Shown here piece by piece: positions 45,841 to 56,936 of a stretch of 64,000 nucleotides of DNA (the stretch's first letter is position 1; each line of letters opens with the position of its first letter). Source of the stretch: Agapanthus africanus (Eukaryota; Streptophyta; Magnoliopsida; Asparagales; Amaryllidaceae); assembly GCA_030015575.1 (NCBI GenBank), contig CM057344.1, positions 597,564,410-597,628,409 of the forward strand, given 5' to 3'. The position numbers and the translations under genes are program-made. The notes under the pieces are model-generated. The model made no database searches. It was not told the DNA's origin and worked only from the letters and a program-made list of their open reading frames with translations.

Positions 45841-48826
45841 TGTCACGCCCCGCTTCCCAGAGTACGCAAAATTGGGCACGTGACATAGCCAACCATGCTA
45901 CCTGTGGGTAGGACGCATCCTTCCACAGTCACATTACGGTTGTAGAGATATCAAGAACAGTAAAAAAATAAACTAAACTAATACATGTTTAAATCCATAA
46001 TAACAAGAATCAATAAACAATAAGTGCGGAAGCTAATGATCCAATACAATGAATAAACAGTACGTCCCATAATGCGGGCTCACATCTGGAAATGAAAAGA
46101 AATAAATAAACTAAACCCTAAGGACTCATTGTTCAGCCTGCTGGCTGAAGTACTCCTGCTCGGTCGTCGATAATGGTACGGAATCTGGGCCATGCAAAAC
46201 CCAGACGTCAGCGCGTCATGACATCAAGCATATAGTATAAACATGGTAATAAGCAATGCAAGTATGAACATGAATAAAGCAGTAATAAGAAATAACAAGC
46301 AGGGTAATGTGCAATGGTGACTAAACTGTCCTATCAGGTTTTCTACTCTATAGTCTTTGAAACCAATTGATGAATCGTCGATATAACCCAATAGCATCCC
46401 GTACATACCCGGGACCACGGCCACAATATTCTCGGCGGCAGCCGAGACATGCCGTTAGGCACAGAAAGGAAAGTGTGAGTATCCCGTACATACCCGGGAT
46501 CACGGCCACAATATTCTCGGCTGAAACCGAGACATGCCGTTAGGCACAGAAAGGAAAGTGTACACTCGGTATTACCCCGTACATACCCGGGATCACGGCC
46601 ACAATATTCTCGGCTGAAACCGAGACATGCCGTTAGGCACAGAAAGGAATGTGTACACTCGAACGGTAGTGAATTGTCGAGTTACAAGTCAGGTTCATCT
46701 TTGGTTTCCCCATACCCCCAAGCTATGTATGTCAGGTCAGGTATTCAGTAGTCAAGGACTAATGCCAACACAAAATTCGGTAAGAGTAGGTCTGTCTGGA
46801 TAGACAGCAGGGATGGTCGGGTTTGTCGGCATTAGGCATGAAATCATGAGACAAGTAATGTCATGGTACAACAGGATGAGTCGGTATGTATGTATATGTC
46901 ATGTGTAGCAGGGTCAGGCCAATATGTAGTGCAATCGGGTATGTGCTCACAACAGGTATACAATCAAATAATGAACAGCAGCGGGAAACAGTAAATAACC
47001 ATATTATTCCATGTAAACACAATGATGTTATGTATTCTCTTATTAACAGGTTCGAGCACCCTTAGGGTGCAACAATCACGGGGTAAAACAATATTAATAA
47101 CGCGAAGCAATGAAGCCATTAAAACTACAGCATACTAATAGTTACAAGGATGATCTAGCAATTTAAGCAATGACGTGCTAATTGGTTAATTAGTTAAAGT
47201 GTGGATTGATAGCATACCGATTAACTACAAGTAACCACTATAATGATTTAACGTTATAACTATCAATTCTAATCGATGTCACCAAGTCGTGTGGTTATAA
47301 CAGATAACATGATGATTAAGTTTGTAGCATGTTAAAGCAAGTATTCGGATACTTGCCTCGACGGTTTCGCAAGCCGGAACGCATCGGATGTAATGTCGGC
47401 AGAAAACGCGATTTGATAGCACGGGCCACAGATCGAGTCCCAACAGAGAACAACGGGGTCACACGGACCAGGGGGCTTCGCTGGAGCGTCGGGTTCGCCA
47501 AGACGGCACGGTCGGATTCCGGCAACAACAAAAGTAGCGAAGTTAGCAATTACGATATGATACACGCAAATACGACCAGCGAGGGGGATTGTACCAAAAG
47601 GGAGGACAAGGAAAACTTACAGAGAAGAAGCAGGGTGCAACCGCGATGGCTCGACGGCACTGGAACGCCGGTGAGGCAGCGACGGCGGCTGCGAAGGCTT
47701 GAACAGCCTCGGGGGTTCGCGGGAGAGGATGTTGCGACGAGTAGACGAGGGGGTCGGCTCTGGTGGTCGAGGGGGAGACGAAGGTGGCTCTGGTGACGAC
47801 GGAGATGATCGCCGGCGCGTTCTCCGGCGAACAGCGGAGGGTAGACGATGGGTTTATGGGCTCGGGTTGGTGGTCCGGCGAGGGGAGGAGGGCAGCGACG
47901 ACGAGGTCGGGACGAGGAGGGTGAGAGGGTGTCGCGGGAGTCGTCGGCGACGGAAGGTCGCGTCGACGGCGAGGTCTGCGGGGGTTGGAGGCGACGTCGG
48001 GGTTGGGTGCAGGTGCGGGAAAGAGCGGGAGAACGAGGGGAGGAAGGTGCGGTGAGGTCGACGAGGTGGTGACGGCGACGGCGAAGTCGTGAGGAGGTCG
48101 GCGGTGAGGTTGCGAGGAGCTAGGGTTAGGGTTTCGTTGGGTTCGCTGGGGATGTTCTCGCGATGGGTGAGGAAGGAACAGGGCTGCATGGAATATAAAT
48201 GGAGGAAGAGAGAGAGAGAGATTTGAGAGAGATTGAGGGAAGAGAGAGAGAGAGATAGGGAAAGGGAGGCGGGGCCCACGAGCTCAATTGGGAGCTCGTG
48301 ATTGGCTGTAGATTAGATAGAGGAAAAATTTGAGATGATTTGAAGGGATTTAAACTGTTAAGGAATTATATTCGTATATATTTTTAGTTTTAGTATATTA
48401 AATTAAATAGGCCTTTTTGGCGCAAAATGAAACATTTCCAAATCGCGCCCGGATTGCGCCCAAATGTTCCAAATTCAAATTATAGGATTTTAAGCGGGTT
48501 CCAAATTTTGAAAAGAGGTGTTTAAAGATTAAAATGCATGCCCCCAAGTCGGACACTTGCACGCGCGCGTAGTCGTCCAAACTTGCCCGTTTAGCCGAAC
48601 GGGACGGAATCTCGACGCGCGGACGCTACCACGCGACTAGTGGCGACGAGTAGGCCAACATGGATACTTTTAATTTCATTTTAGGGGTTAAAATTTGTTA
48701 TGTGCCAAAATGACTTAACCGGTTAAAATTTAGCAATAACCACCAGAAAAACAGAATAATTGGAAAGGAGCAATATATAGCCCTCAACTAGTAATATAAA
48801 TAGTATTATTGGGCTCGGGTGTTACA
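45841..48826 (-). repeat. 3' LTR of the chromovirus
   Basis: 2,986 bp. Three direct repeats of about 90 bp (46,398-46,660), a GC-rich segment (47,620-48,120) whose open frames on both strands look like compositional by-products, a GA-type microsatellite (about 48,205-48,258), and an A/T-rich U3 (48,300-48,826). Reads TGTAACACCCGAGCCC on the minus strand at its start. Confidence 0.95.
46398..46660. repeat. Three ~90-bp direct repeats in the chromovirus LTR
   Basis: Units begin CCCGTACATACCCGGGA, pass through ACAATATTCTCGG and a CTCGGC…GCCGAG dyad, and end GCACAGAAAGGAA. Copies at about 46,398, 46,484 and 46,578; the same trio is in the other LTR (about 54,244-54,505). Confidence 0.9.
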
Positions 48827-48845
48827 TCATACCCAACTACAAAAA

Positions 48846-48866
48846 GAATTTCGTCCTCGAAATTCC
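48846..48866 (-). other. Conserved hairpin at the chromovirus 3' end, next to the purine tract
   Basis: GAATTTCG and CGAAATTC form a perfect 8-bp stem around 4 bases (core TTTCGAGGACGAAATT), 20 bases after the polyprotein stop and 20 before the LTR. The non-autonomous element has a weaker copy at about 43,133. Confidence 0.7.
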
Positions 48867-48885
48867 AAGAATACAAGATAGCTAA

Positions 48886-51800
48886 CTACTGGAAAAGGTG
48901 AAGGAATTTCTGCCGGATCTCGTCTTCTCGCTCCCAAGTGGATTCTCCATGCGATCGATTACCCCAAGAAACTAGCACAAGAGGGATAACCTTGTTCTTA
49001 AGAACCTTTTCTCTTCGATCCTTGATTTCAACTGGTCGCTCCTCAAAAGTCAGGTCCTCCCGTACCGTCAACTCTGAATGATCCAAGACATGAGTCTCAT
49101 CACGAACATACCTCCGTAGTTGAGACACATGAAACACATCGTGAACTCCTGCTAATGACGGTGGTAACGCCAACCGGTACGATACCTCTCCAACACGCTC
49201 CAATATCTCGAAGGGTCCAACGAATCGGGGACTAAGCTTTCCCCGACTTCCAAAGCGAATCACCCCTCTAGTCGGTGATATCTTCAGGAATACCAAATCA
49301 CCCACGGCGAACTCTAGAGGTCTTCTTGACGTGTCGGCCCAACTTTTCTGTCTGTCTTGAGCTGCCTTCATATGCTTCCTGATTGTATTCACCTTCTCGA
49401 CTGTCTGCACCACCAAATCTGGTCCTAGTAACCTTCGTTCACCAACATCATCCCAACAAACAGGTGAACGGCACTTGCGACCATACAGTGCTTCAAACGG
49501 AGCCATCTGAATTGTCGCTTGGAAGCTATTGTTGTACGAAAACTCCACCAGGTGTAGATGATCCTCCCAAGAACCCTTGAAGTCCAATATGCAAGCCCTC
49601 AGCATATCTTCAAGGGTCTGGATCGTTCTCTCCGATTGTCCATCAGTTTGAGGATGATAAGCTGTGCTAAACTTCAATCGAGTCCCCAAACTTTCCTGTA
49701 AACTCCTCCAAAAGTGCGACAAGAACCGAGTGTCCCGATCGGACACGATGCTTACCGGTACTCCATGCAATCTGACAATCTCCTGCATGTACCGCTCTGC
49801 CAAAGTCTCCGTCGATTGACCAACCCGAAAAGGAATAAAGTGAGCTGCCTTGGTCAACCGATCGACAATCACCCATACTGCATTGTTGCCCTTTGGACTC
49901 CGCGGTAAAGCCGTCACGAAATCCATGGTTATATGTTCCCACTTCCACTGAGGAATCGGAAGTGGTTGCAACAAACCAGCAACCCTTTGGTGTTCAGCCT
50001 TGACTTGCTGACACACCAAGCACTTAGCCACGAAGCGAGCAATTTCCCGTTTCATACCTTCCCACCAGAAATGCTGTCGAATATCTCGGTACATCTTTGT
50101 CCCTCCTGGATGTACAGAGTAAGCTGAACTGTGTGCCTCCTTCATAAGCTCTTCACGCACATCTCCTTTTGGCACACACACACGGCTACCATATCTCAAC
50201 GAACCATCTTCATGGATCAGTAAATCGGTTCGTAGTCCGGCTTCCACCTGCTCTCGAAACTTTTGTAGTCTAGGATCCTGCGATTGTGTCGCTTTAATCT
50301 TCTCAACTAAGGACGATTGTACTTGCAACTGCATCAACTGTCCTGTAGCATGTGGCAGCACAACCTCCAAGTCAAATCTCCGAAAATCCTCAATGATCTC
50401 TCTCTGTGCAGTCAATATCTGAATTGCTGGTAACCGGCTCAGCGCATCCGGCACGACGTTGACCTTTCCCGGATGGTACTTAAGATCGATGTCATAGTCG
50501 GCCATCAGCTCCAACCATCTGCGTTGCCTCATGTTCAACTCCTTCTGAGTGAACACATATTTCAAACTCTTGTGATCCGTAAAGACTTCAACTCTCTCGC
50601 CCAAAAGGTAGTGTCTCCAAATCTTCAGGGCGAAGATCACGGCTGCAAGCTCTAAGTCATGAGTCGGATAGTTCTTCTCATGAGTCTTCAGTTGTCTCGA
50701 TGCGTAAGCGACGACTTTCCCATTCTGCATTAAAACACATCCCAATCCTTTTCCAGATGCGTCGCTGTGAATCACCAGTCCTCCTGAATCATCCGGTACG
50801 GTTAGGATAGGGGCGGTTATCAACTTCTGCTTCAACGTCTCGAAGGCCAATGCACATTCATCCGTCCAAACAAACGGTACCTCCTTACGCGTAAGCTTGG
50901 TCAACGGCTCAGCTAAACGAGCGAAGTTCTCCACAAATCTCCTGTAGTATCCGGCGAGTCCAAGGAAACTTCTTATCTCCGCAACATTCTTGGGAATAGG
51001 CCAATCTCGAACTGCTGCAATCTTTTCGGGATCGACGGCGATTCCATCGCCCGACACGACATGCCCCAGAAACTTCACTTCCTCCAGCCAGAATTCACAC
51101 TTACTCATCTTCGCAAATAACTTCTCTTGTCTCAGCGTTTGCAGTGCGATCCTTAAGTGCTCAGCATGCTCCTCCGGACTCTTCGAGTACACCAGAATAT
51201 CGTCAATGAATACCACGATAAACTGGTCCAAGAACGGTGAAAAGATCCTGTTCATCAAATCCATAAATATTGCCGGCGCATTAGTCACTCCGAAGGGCAT
51301 CACTAAATACTCGAAATGCCCATACCGAGTTCGAAACGCCGTCTTGCAAATGTCTCCTGCCTTCACTCGGACCTGATGATATCCTGATCGCAAATCCAGT
51401 TTCGAGAATACCCTCGCGCCACTAAGCTGCTCAAAAAGTTCTCCAATGCGAGGGATCGGGTACTTGTTCTTAATAGTCACCCGGTTCAATTCTCGATAAT
51501 CAATGCACATCCTTCTCGTGCCATCCTTCTTCTTTACTAAAAGGACTGGAGCTCCCCAAGGCGAGTTGCTACTTCGAATCCATCTCTTCTCGAGTAATTC
51601 ACCCACTTGTTTCTTAACTTCTTCCAATTCCACCGGTGCCATCGGATAATAAGATTTTGATACTGGTGCTGCACCAGGAATAAGGTCAATCGCAAACTCC
51701 ACATCTCGCTTCGGCGGTAAGCCCGAAATATCTTCAAACACATCCATAAAGTCGCGGACAACTGCCGGCTCTTCATTACTATCCACAACCATAGCCGCAA

Positions 51801-53316
51801 GAACATTGTTCGTCGGCCTAGCCCTAAACTCGACTGGTCCGACAGAACTGCTTCCTCCGATGAAAGTAAACTCAGGGTGTCCGGGAATCTGGAAAATTAC
51901 TTTCCTTGCCCTACAATCAATGTGTGCGTGGAAAGTGCCAAGAAAATCCATTCCCAAGACTACTTCATAACTGCCCGTATCAATCACCAAGAAATCTGCA
52001 AAAAGCTCCCGTCCGCAAACAACAACTGTACAATCTCTACATTCCTTACTAGCTATGATTTTCCCATTCCCAGTGTGTATGTCCCAAAAACTAGACAGGG
52101 TCGTGCAGGTGATCGAGTGTGTAGTTATGAATTTGGATGACATAAAACAGTGGGATGCTCCGGAATCAAATAATGCCAATGCGGGAAAACCATGAATGAG
52201 TATAGTACCTGAAACTACTTCTCCTGATGCCTTGGCTTCCTCGGCTGTCAATGTGAAAGCTCGACCCTGGTTGGGTCCTTGTGTCAGCTGTTTCTGCCCT
52301 TGGAACGGTCTCTGCGGAGGCTTCTGTATCTCATCTCTCGTGCGAAGCTTCGACGGACAAGAACCAACTGCGTGATCGGCCGCTCCACAAACCAAACAAA
52401 GTCCCAGTCTCCTTCGACAATCCTTTTGCATGTGGCCCGGTAAATTGCAGTAGTTACAACTTATGCTCTTTCTTCGATCCACGATCACAGGCTTCTTCAT
52501 TGGCGCTACACCTCGACGGTCCACTGGAATACCTCTGCGCCCATGATCTCGATTAGGTACAAATGCAGGCTTCCTGGTCGCAACTGCCGTCTGGTGAAGG
52601 TTCCCTTTCGATCCTGATAAACTCTGCTGCTCTCTGGCTGCCGTAAGAACCTGTGAGAAAGTGGTCAAACCCAGGGAGACAATCTGCCTCTGGATGTCCA
52701 CGTCCAAACTGCGCAAGAACCTTCGCGCCCTGTCTGCCTCCTTGGCGACTAAGGGTCCAGCGAAACGGCTGAGTCTCGTCCATTCCGCTGCATGTATATC
52801 CACGGCTGCTCCATTTTGTCTCAGCCCAATAAATCTCTCCTCCATTTCCTCCCGGGCAGTCCGCGGGAAGAACTTTTCCAAGAAACTTTTGGAGAAATCC
52901 GCCCAACTGATTGGCTTGGACAAGCGGGTCTCCTCCACAAGCCACCACTCTCGGGCGTAATCTACCAGCTGAATGCGCACCACATCAACTCTCTTGTCTT
53001 CTGGGATCTGTGCCGCAATCAGTAAATTCTCCGTGTCCACGAGCCACTGCTCGGCTGGCAACGGCTCCTCCAAGCCAGTGAAAGTAGTAGGACCCAACCG
53101 TCTGAAATCTGCCACGGTCCCTACTCGGTCGGCTGGCTTCGCTACAGCGGTGTTTACAGACTGCTGCATAGCCTGCAAACCCTCCTGAAATGTATCCGCT
53201 TGCTGCTGGATCAGCTCGGTTTGCCTCTTCTGATTTTCCAACATCCCACGTATCACTCCTAACATGGCGGCTTCATCCACACGCCTCTGATACGTCTTGA
53301 AATTCTTATCTGCCAT
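48886..53316 (-). CDS. Chromovirus gag-pol polyprotein, intact frame, with chromodomain
   Basis: 1,476 residues in one frame. Gag about 65-240 ([33 protein letters not shown]). Two zinc knuckles about 287-320 ([28 protein letters not shown]). Protease about 370-480 with [10 protein letters not shown] at 383-390. RT about 560-755 with [18 protein letters not shown] and the catalytic [10 protein letters not shown] at about 703. RNase H about 845-965 ([23 protein letters not shown]). Integrase about 1,060-1,300: HHCC zinc region ending CLVCQQ, Asp near 1,132, Asp near 1,193, Glu near 1,229. A GPF/Y-type segment ([20 protein letters not shown]) near 1,365. Chromodomain about 1,427-1,476 ([20 protein letters not shown]), which in this clade is thought to guide integration to heterochromatin. 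Order and length are normal for Tekay/Del. Confidence 0.96.
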   Translation of the reverse strand: MADKNFKTYQRRVDEAAMLGVIRGMLENQKRQTELIQQQADTFQEGLQAMQQSVNTAVAKPADRVGTVADFRRLGPTTFTGLEEPLPAEQWLVDTENLLIAAQIPEDKRVDVVRIQLVDYAREWWLVEETRLSKPISWADFSKSFLEKFFPRTAREEMEERFIGLRQNGAAVDIHAAEWTRLSRFAGPLVAKEADRARRFLRSLDVDIQRQIVSLGLTTFSQVLTAAREQQSLSGSKGNLHQTAVATRKPAFVPNRDHGRRGIPVDRRGVAPMKKPVIVDRRKSISCNYCNLPGHMQKDCRRRLGLCLVCGAADHAVGSCPSKLRTRDEIQKPPQRPFQGQKQLTQGPNQGRAFTLTAEEAKASGEVVSGTILIHGFPALALFDSGASHCFMSSKFITTHSITCTTLSSFWDIHTGNGKIIASKECRDCTVVVCGRELFADFLVIDTGSYEVVLGMDFLGTFHAHIDCRARKVIFQIPGHPEFTFIGGSSSVGPVEFRARPTNNVLAAMVVDSNEEPAVVRDFMDVFEDISGLPPKRDVEFAIDLIPGAAPVSKSYYPMAPVELEEVKKQVGELLEKRWIRSSNSPWGAPVLLVKKKDGTRRMCIDYRELNRVTIKNKYPIPRIGELFEQLSGARVFSKLDLRSGYHQVRVKAGDICKTAFRTRYGHFEYLVMPFGVTNAPAIFMDLMNRIFSPFLDQFIVVFIDDILVYSKSPEEHAEHLRIALQTLRQEKLFAKMSKCEFWLEEVKFLGHVVSGDGIAVDPEKIAAVRDWPIPKNVAEIRSFLGLAGYYRRFVENFARLAEPLTKLTRKEVPFVWTDECALAFETLKQKLITAPILTVPDDSGGLVIHSDASGKGLGCVLMQNGKVVAYASRQLKTHEKNYPTHDLELAAVIFALKIWRHYLLGERVEVFTDHKSLKYVFTQKELNMRQRRWLELMADYDIDLKYHPGKVNVVPDALSRLPAIQILTAQREIIEDFRRFDLEVVLPHATGQLMQLQVQSSLVEKIKATQSQDPRLQKFREQVEAGLRTDLLIHEDGSLRYGSRVCVPKGDVREELMKEAHSSAYSVHPGGTKMYRDIRQHFWWEGMKREIARFVAKCLVCQQVKAEHQRVAGLLQPLPIPQWKWEHITMDFVTALPRSPKGNNAVWVIVDRLTKAAHFIPFRVGQSTETLAERYMQEIVRLHGVPVSIVSDRDTRFLSHFWRSLQESLGTRLKFSTAYHPQTDGQSERTIQTLEDMLRACILDFKGSWEDHLHLVEFSYNNSFQATIQMAPFEALYGRKCRSPVCWDDVGERRLLGPDLVVQTVEKVNTIRKHMKAAQDRQKSWADTSRRPLEFAVGDLVFLKISPTRGVIRFGSRGKLSPRFVGPFEILERVGEVSYRLALPPSLAGVHDVFHVSQLRRYVRDETHVLDHSELTVREDLTFEERPVEIKDRREKVLKNKVIPLVLVSWGNRSHGESTWEREDEIRQKFLHLFQ

Positions 53317-53662
53317 GGTCCTGAAATCAAAACAAACAACATTAGCATGATGATAGATTCAATATATATAAATCAAGGCTAGAACTCCAAGATACTTAAA
53401 TAGAGTGCTGCATTGTAGCTATGCCGCGGTATCATAGCCGCAATTACTTAACTCCACCCAAGTCGCCTAAGTCTTAGAGATAACAAGAGATTAGGTTTTC
53501 GAGTTGACAATGCAAAGTAAGTTTGCATGTCGACATGATCCGGAAGAATGATTCAAGGATGGTAAAACGGTCAAGGTGGCAGGACATGTCTCCTAATCAC
53601 GGGTATTATGATTCGTGTATCGGGTGCAATACCCAACTACAAAGAATCAACCCAATTAACCT

Positions 53663-53677
53663 ATGGCTCTGATACCA
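53663..53677 (-). other. Primer-binding site (initiator tRNA-Met) of the chromovirus
   Basis: Minus strand TGGTATCAGAGCCAT, about nine bases after the 5' LTR end, as in other chromoviruses. Confidence 0.92.
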
Positions 53678-53686
53678 AAAGAACCA

Positions 53687-56671
53687 TGTCACGCCCCGCT
53701 TCCCAGAGTACGCAAAATTGGGCACGTGACATAGCCAACCATGCTACCTGTGGGTAGGACGCATCCGTCCACAGTCACATTACGGTTGTAGAGATATCAA
53801 GAACAGTAAAAAAATAAACTAAACTAATACATGTCCAAATCCATAATAACAAGAATCAATAAACAATAAGTGCGGAAGCTAATGATCCAATACAATGAAT
53901 AAACAGTACGTCCCATAATGCGGGCTCACATCTGGAAATGAAAAGAAATAAATAAACTAAACCCTAAGGACTCACTGTTCAGCCTGCTGGCTGAAGTACT
54001 CCTGCTCGGTCGTCGATAATGGTACGGAATCTGGGCCATGCAAAACCCAGACGTCAGCGCGTCATGACATCAAGCATATAGTATAAACATGGTAATAAGC
54101 AATGCAAGTATGAACATGAATAAAGCAGTAATAAGAAATAACAAGCAGGGTAATGTGCAATGGTGACTAAACTGTCCTATCAGGTTTTCTACTCTATAGT
54201 CTTTGAAACCAATTGATGAATCGTCGATGTAACCCAATAGCATCCCGTACATACCCGGGACCACAGCCACAATATTCTCGGCGGCAGCCGAGACATGCCG
54301 TTAGGCACAGAAAGGAAAGTGTGAGTATCCCGTACATACCCGGGATCACGGCCACAATATTCTCGGCTGAAACCGAGACATGCCGTTAGGCACAGAAAGG
54401 AAAGTGTACACTCGGTATTACCCCGTACATACCCGGGATCACGGCCACAATATTCTCGGCTGAAACCGAGACATGCCGTTAGGCACAGAAAGGAATGTGT
54501 ACACTCGAACGGTAGTGAACTGTCGAGTTACAAGTCAGGTTCATCTTTGGTTTCCCCATACCCCCAAGCTATGTATGTCAGGTCAGGTATTCAGTAGTCA
54601 AGGACTAATGCCAACACAAAATTCGGTAAGAGTAGGTCTGTCTGGATAGACAGCAGGGATGGTCGGGTTTGTCGGCATTAGGCATGAAATCATGAGACAA
54701 GTAATGTCATGGTACAACAGGATGAGTCGGTATGTATGTATATGTCATGTGTAGCAGGGTCAGGCCAATATGTAGTGCAATCGGGTATGTGCTCACAACA
54801 GGTATACAATCAAATAATGAACAGCAGCGGGAAACATTAAATAGCCATATTATTCCATGTAAACACAATGATGTTATGTATTCTCTTATTAACAGGTTCG
54901 AGCACCCTTGGGGTGCAACAATCACGGGGTAAAACAATATTAATAACGCGAAGCAATGAAGCCATTAAAACTACAGCATACTAATAGTTACAAGGATGAT
55001 CTAGCAATTTAAGCAATGACGTGCTAATTGGTTAATTAGTTAAAGTGTGGATTGATAGCATACCGATTAACTACAAGTAACCACTATAATGATTTAACGT
55101 TATAACTATCAATTCTAATCGATGTCACCAAGTCGTGTGGTTATGACAGATAACATGATGATTAAGTTTGTAGCATGTTAAAGCAAGTATTCGGATACTT
55201 GCCTCGACGGTTTCGCAAGCCGGAACGCACGGATGTAATGTCGGCAGAAAACGCGATTTGATAGCACGGGCCACGGATCGAGTCCCAACAGAGAACAACG
55301 GGGTCACACGGACCAGGGGGCTTCGCTGGAGCGTCGAGTTCGCCAAGACGGCACGGTCGGATTCCGGCAACAACAAAAGTAGCGAAGTTAGCAATTACGA
55401 TATGATACACGCAAATACGACCAGCGAGGGGGATTGTACCAAAAGGGAGGACAAGGAAAACTTACAGAGAAGAAGCAGGGTGCAACCGCGATGGCTCGAC
55501 GGCACTGGAACGCCGGCGAGGCAGCGACGGCGGCTGCGAAGGCTTGAACAGCCTCGGGGGTTCGCGGGAGAGGATGTTGCGACGAGTAGACGAGGGGGTC
55601 GGCTCTGGTGGTCGAGGGGGAGACGAAGGTGGCTCTGGTGACGACGGAGATGATCGCCGGCGCGTTCTCCGGCGAACAGTGGAGGGTAGACGATGGGTTT
55701 ATGGGCTCGGGTTGGTGGTCCGGCGAGGGGAGGAGGGCAGCGACGACGAGGTCGGGACGAGGAGGGTGAGAGGGTGTCGCGGGAGTCGTCGGCGACGGAA
55801 GGTCGCGTCGACGGCGAGGTCTGCGGGGGTTGGAGGCGACGTCGGGGTTGGGTGCAGGTGCGGGAAAGAGCGGGAGAACGAGTGGAGGAAGGTGCGGTGA
55901 GGTCGACGAGGTGGTGACGGCGACGGCGAAGTCGTGAGGAGGTCGGCGGTGAGGTTGCGAGGAGCTAGGGTTAGGGTTTCGTTGGGTTCGCTGGGGATGT
56001 TCTCGCGATGGGTGAGGAAGGAACAGGGCTGCATGGAATATAAATGGAGGAAGAGAGAGAGAGAGATTTGAGAGAGATTGAGGGAAGAGAGAGAGAGAGA
56101 TAGGGAAAGGGAGGCGGGGCCCACGAGCTCAATTGGGAGCTCGTGATTGGCTGTAGATTAGATAGAGGAAAAATTTGAGATGATTTGAAGGGATTTAAAC
56201 TGTTAAGGAATTATATTCGTATATATTTTTAGTTTTAGTATATTAAATTAAATGGGCCTTTTTGGCGCAAAATGAAACATTTCCAAATCGCGCCCGGATT
56301 GCGCCCAAATGTTCCAAATTCAAATTATAGGATTTTAAGCGGGTTCCAAATTTTGAAAAGAGGTGTTTAAAGATTAAAATGCATGCCCCCAAGTCGGACA
56401 CTTGCACGCGCGCGTAGTCGTCCAAACTTGCCCGTTTAGCCGAACGGGACGGAATCTCGACGCGCGGACGCTACCACGCGACTAGTGGCGACGAGTAGGC
56501 CAACATGAACACTTTTAATTTCATTTTAGGGGTTAAAATTTGTTATGTGCCAAAATGACTTAACCGGTTAAAATTTAGCAATAACCACCAGAAAAACAGA
56601 ATAATTGGAAAGGAGCAATATATAGCCCTCAACTAGTAATATAAATAGTATTATTGGGCTCGGGTGTTACA
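53687..56671 (-). repeat. 5' LTR of the chromovirus
   Basis: 2,985 bp, nearly identical to 45,841-48,826, with the same triple repeat, GC-rich segment and GA microsatellite. Followed by CTTTT (56,672-56,676). Confidence 0.95.
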
Positions 56672-56676
56672 CTTTT

Positions 56677-56848
56677 CAAATGTATTGTAAAAAGAATGTT
56701 AATAAATAAAGTTGATGTTTCTTTTGCATCCTGTATCTTGTGAATTTTACTTATATTGCTTAGATACGCTTAGCGTTTTTACTACTGAGTAAATACGTAG
56801 CGGCCTCGTCATGTCATCTGCCCGTACACTGGGAAACGGGGCGTGACA
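56677..56848 (+). repeat. LTR B of the non-autonomous element, end part
   Basis: Matches 42,669-42,840 of LTR A (TGTAAAAAGAATGTTAATAA onward) and ends GGGGCGTGACA, followed by CCGAC. Confidence 0.95.
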
Positions 56849-56936
56849 CCGACCTAGCACGTAGCTCGTCAGGCGAGGAAAACGCTAACAGGATCACACA
56901 AATGAAAACATTGCCACGCAAAAATTTGCAAACGGC

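Larger units (their letters stand above)
45841..56671 (-). mobile_element. Tekay/Del-type chromovirus (Ty3/Gypsy), whole-looking and young
   Basis: 10,831 bp. LTRs 45,841-48,826 (3') and 53,687-56,671 (5'), initiator-tRNA-Met primer site, one uninterrupted polyprotein with a C-terminal chromodomain, purine-rich 3' end. Target duplication CTTTT at both sides. I count about 20 differences over ~2,985 bp between LTRs (0.7%), roughly 0.25 million years at 1.3e-8. No breaks seen in the coding frame. It lies in LTR B of the non-autonomous element, hence is the youngest layer there. Confidence 0.96.
39808..56848 (+). mobile_element. Non-autonomous Gypsy-like element: two 3-kb LTRs, 328-bp interior
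   Basis: LTR A 39,808-42,840, interior 42,841-43,168, LTR B 43,169-45,840 continued at 56,677-56,848 after a nested chromovirus. Ends TGTAACAACCC…GCATGACA or GCGTGACA; target duplication CCGAC at 39,803-39,807 and 56,849-56,853. The interior has no coding capacity and no clean primer site, but keeps a chromovirus-like 3' end (TTTCGAGGAC…GGGTAGAA). LTR A is about 190 bp longer than LTR B. A 235-bp sample gives about 16 differences (7%), roughly 2.5 million years at 1.3e-8. It is related to the solo LTR at 26,651-29,555. Confidence 0.93.

Noticed and set aside
47329-48279. Open frames of 74-155 codons on both strands in the GC-rich part of the chromovirus LTR (again at 55,258-56,124)
   Set aside because: Low-complexity Arg/Gly or Ser/Pro text, open on both strands, duplicated only because the LTRs are copies; compositional by-product.
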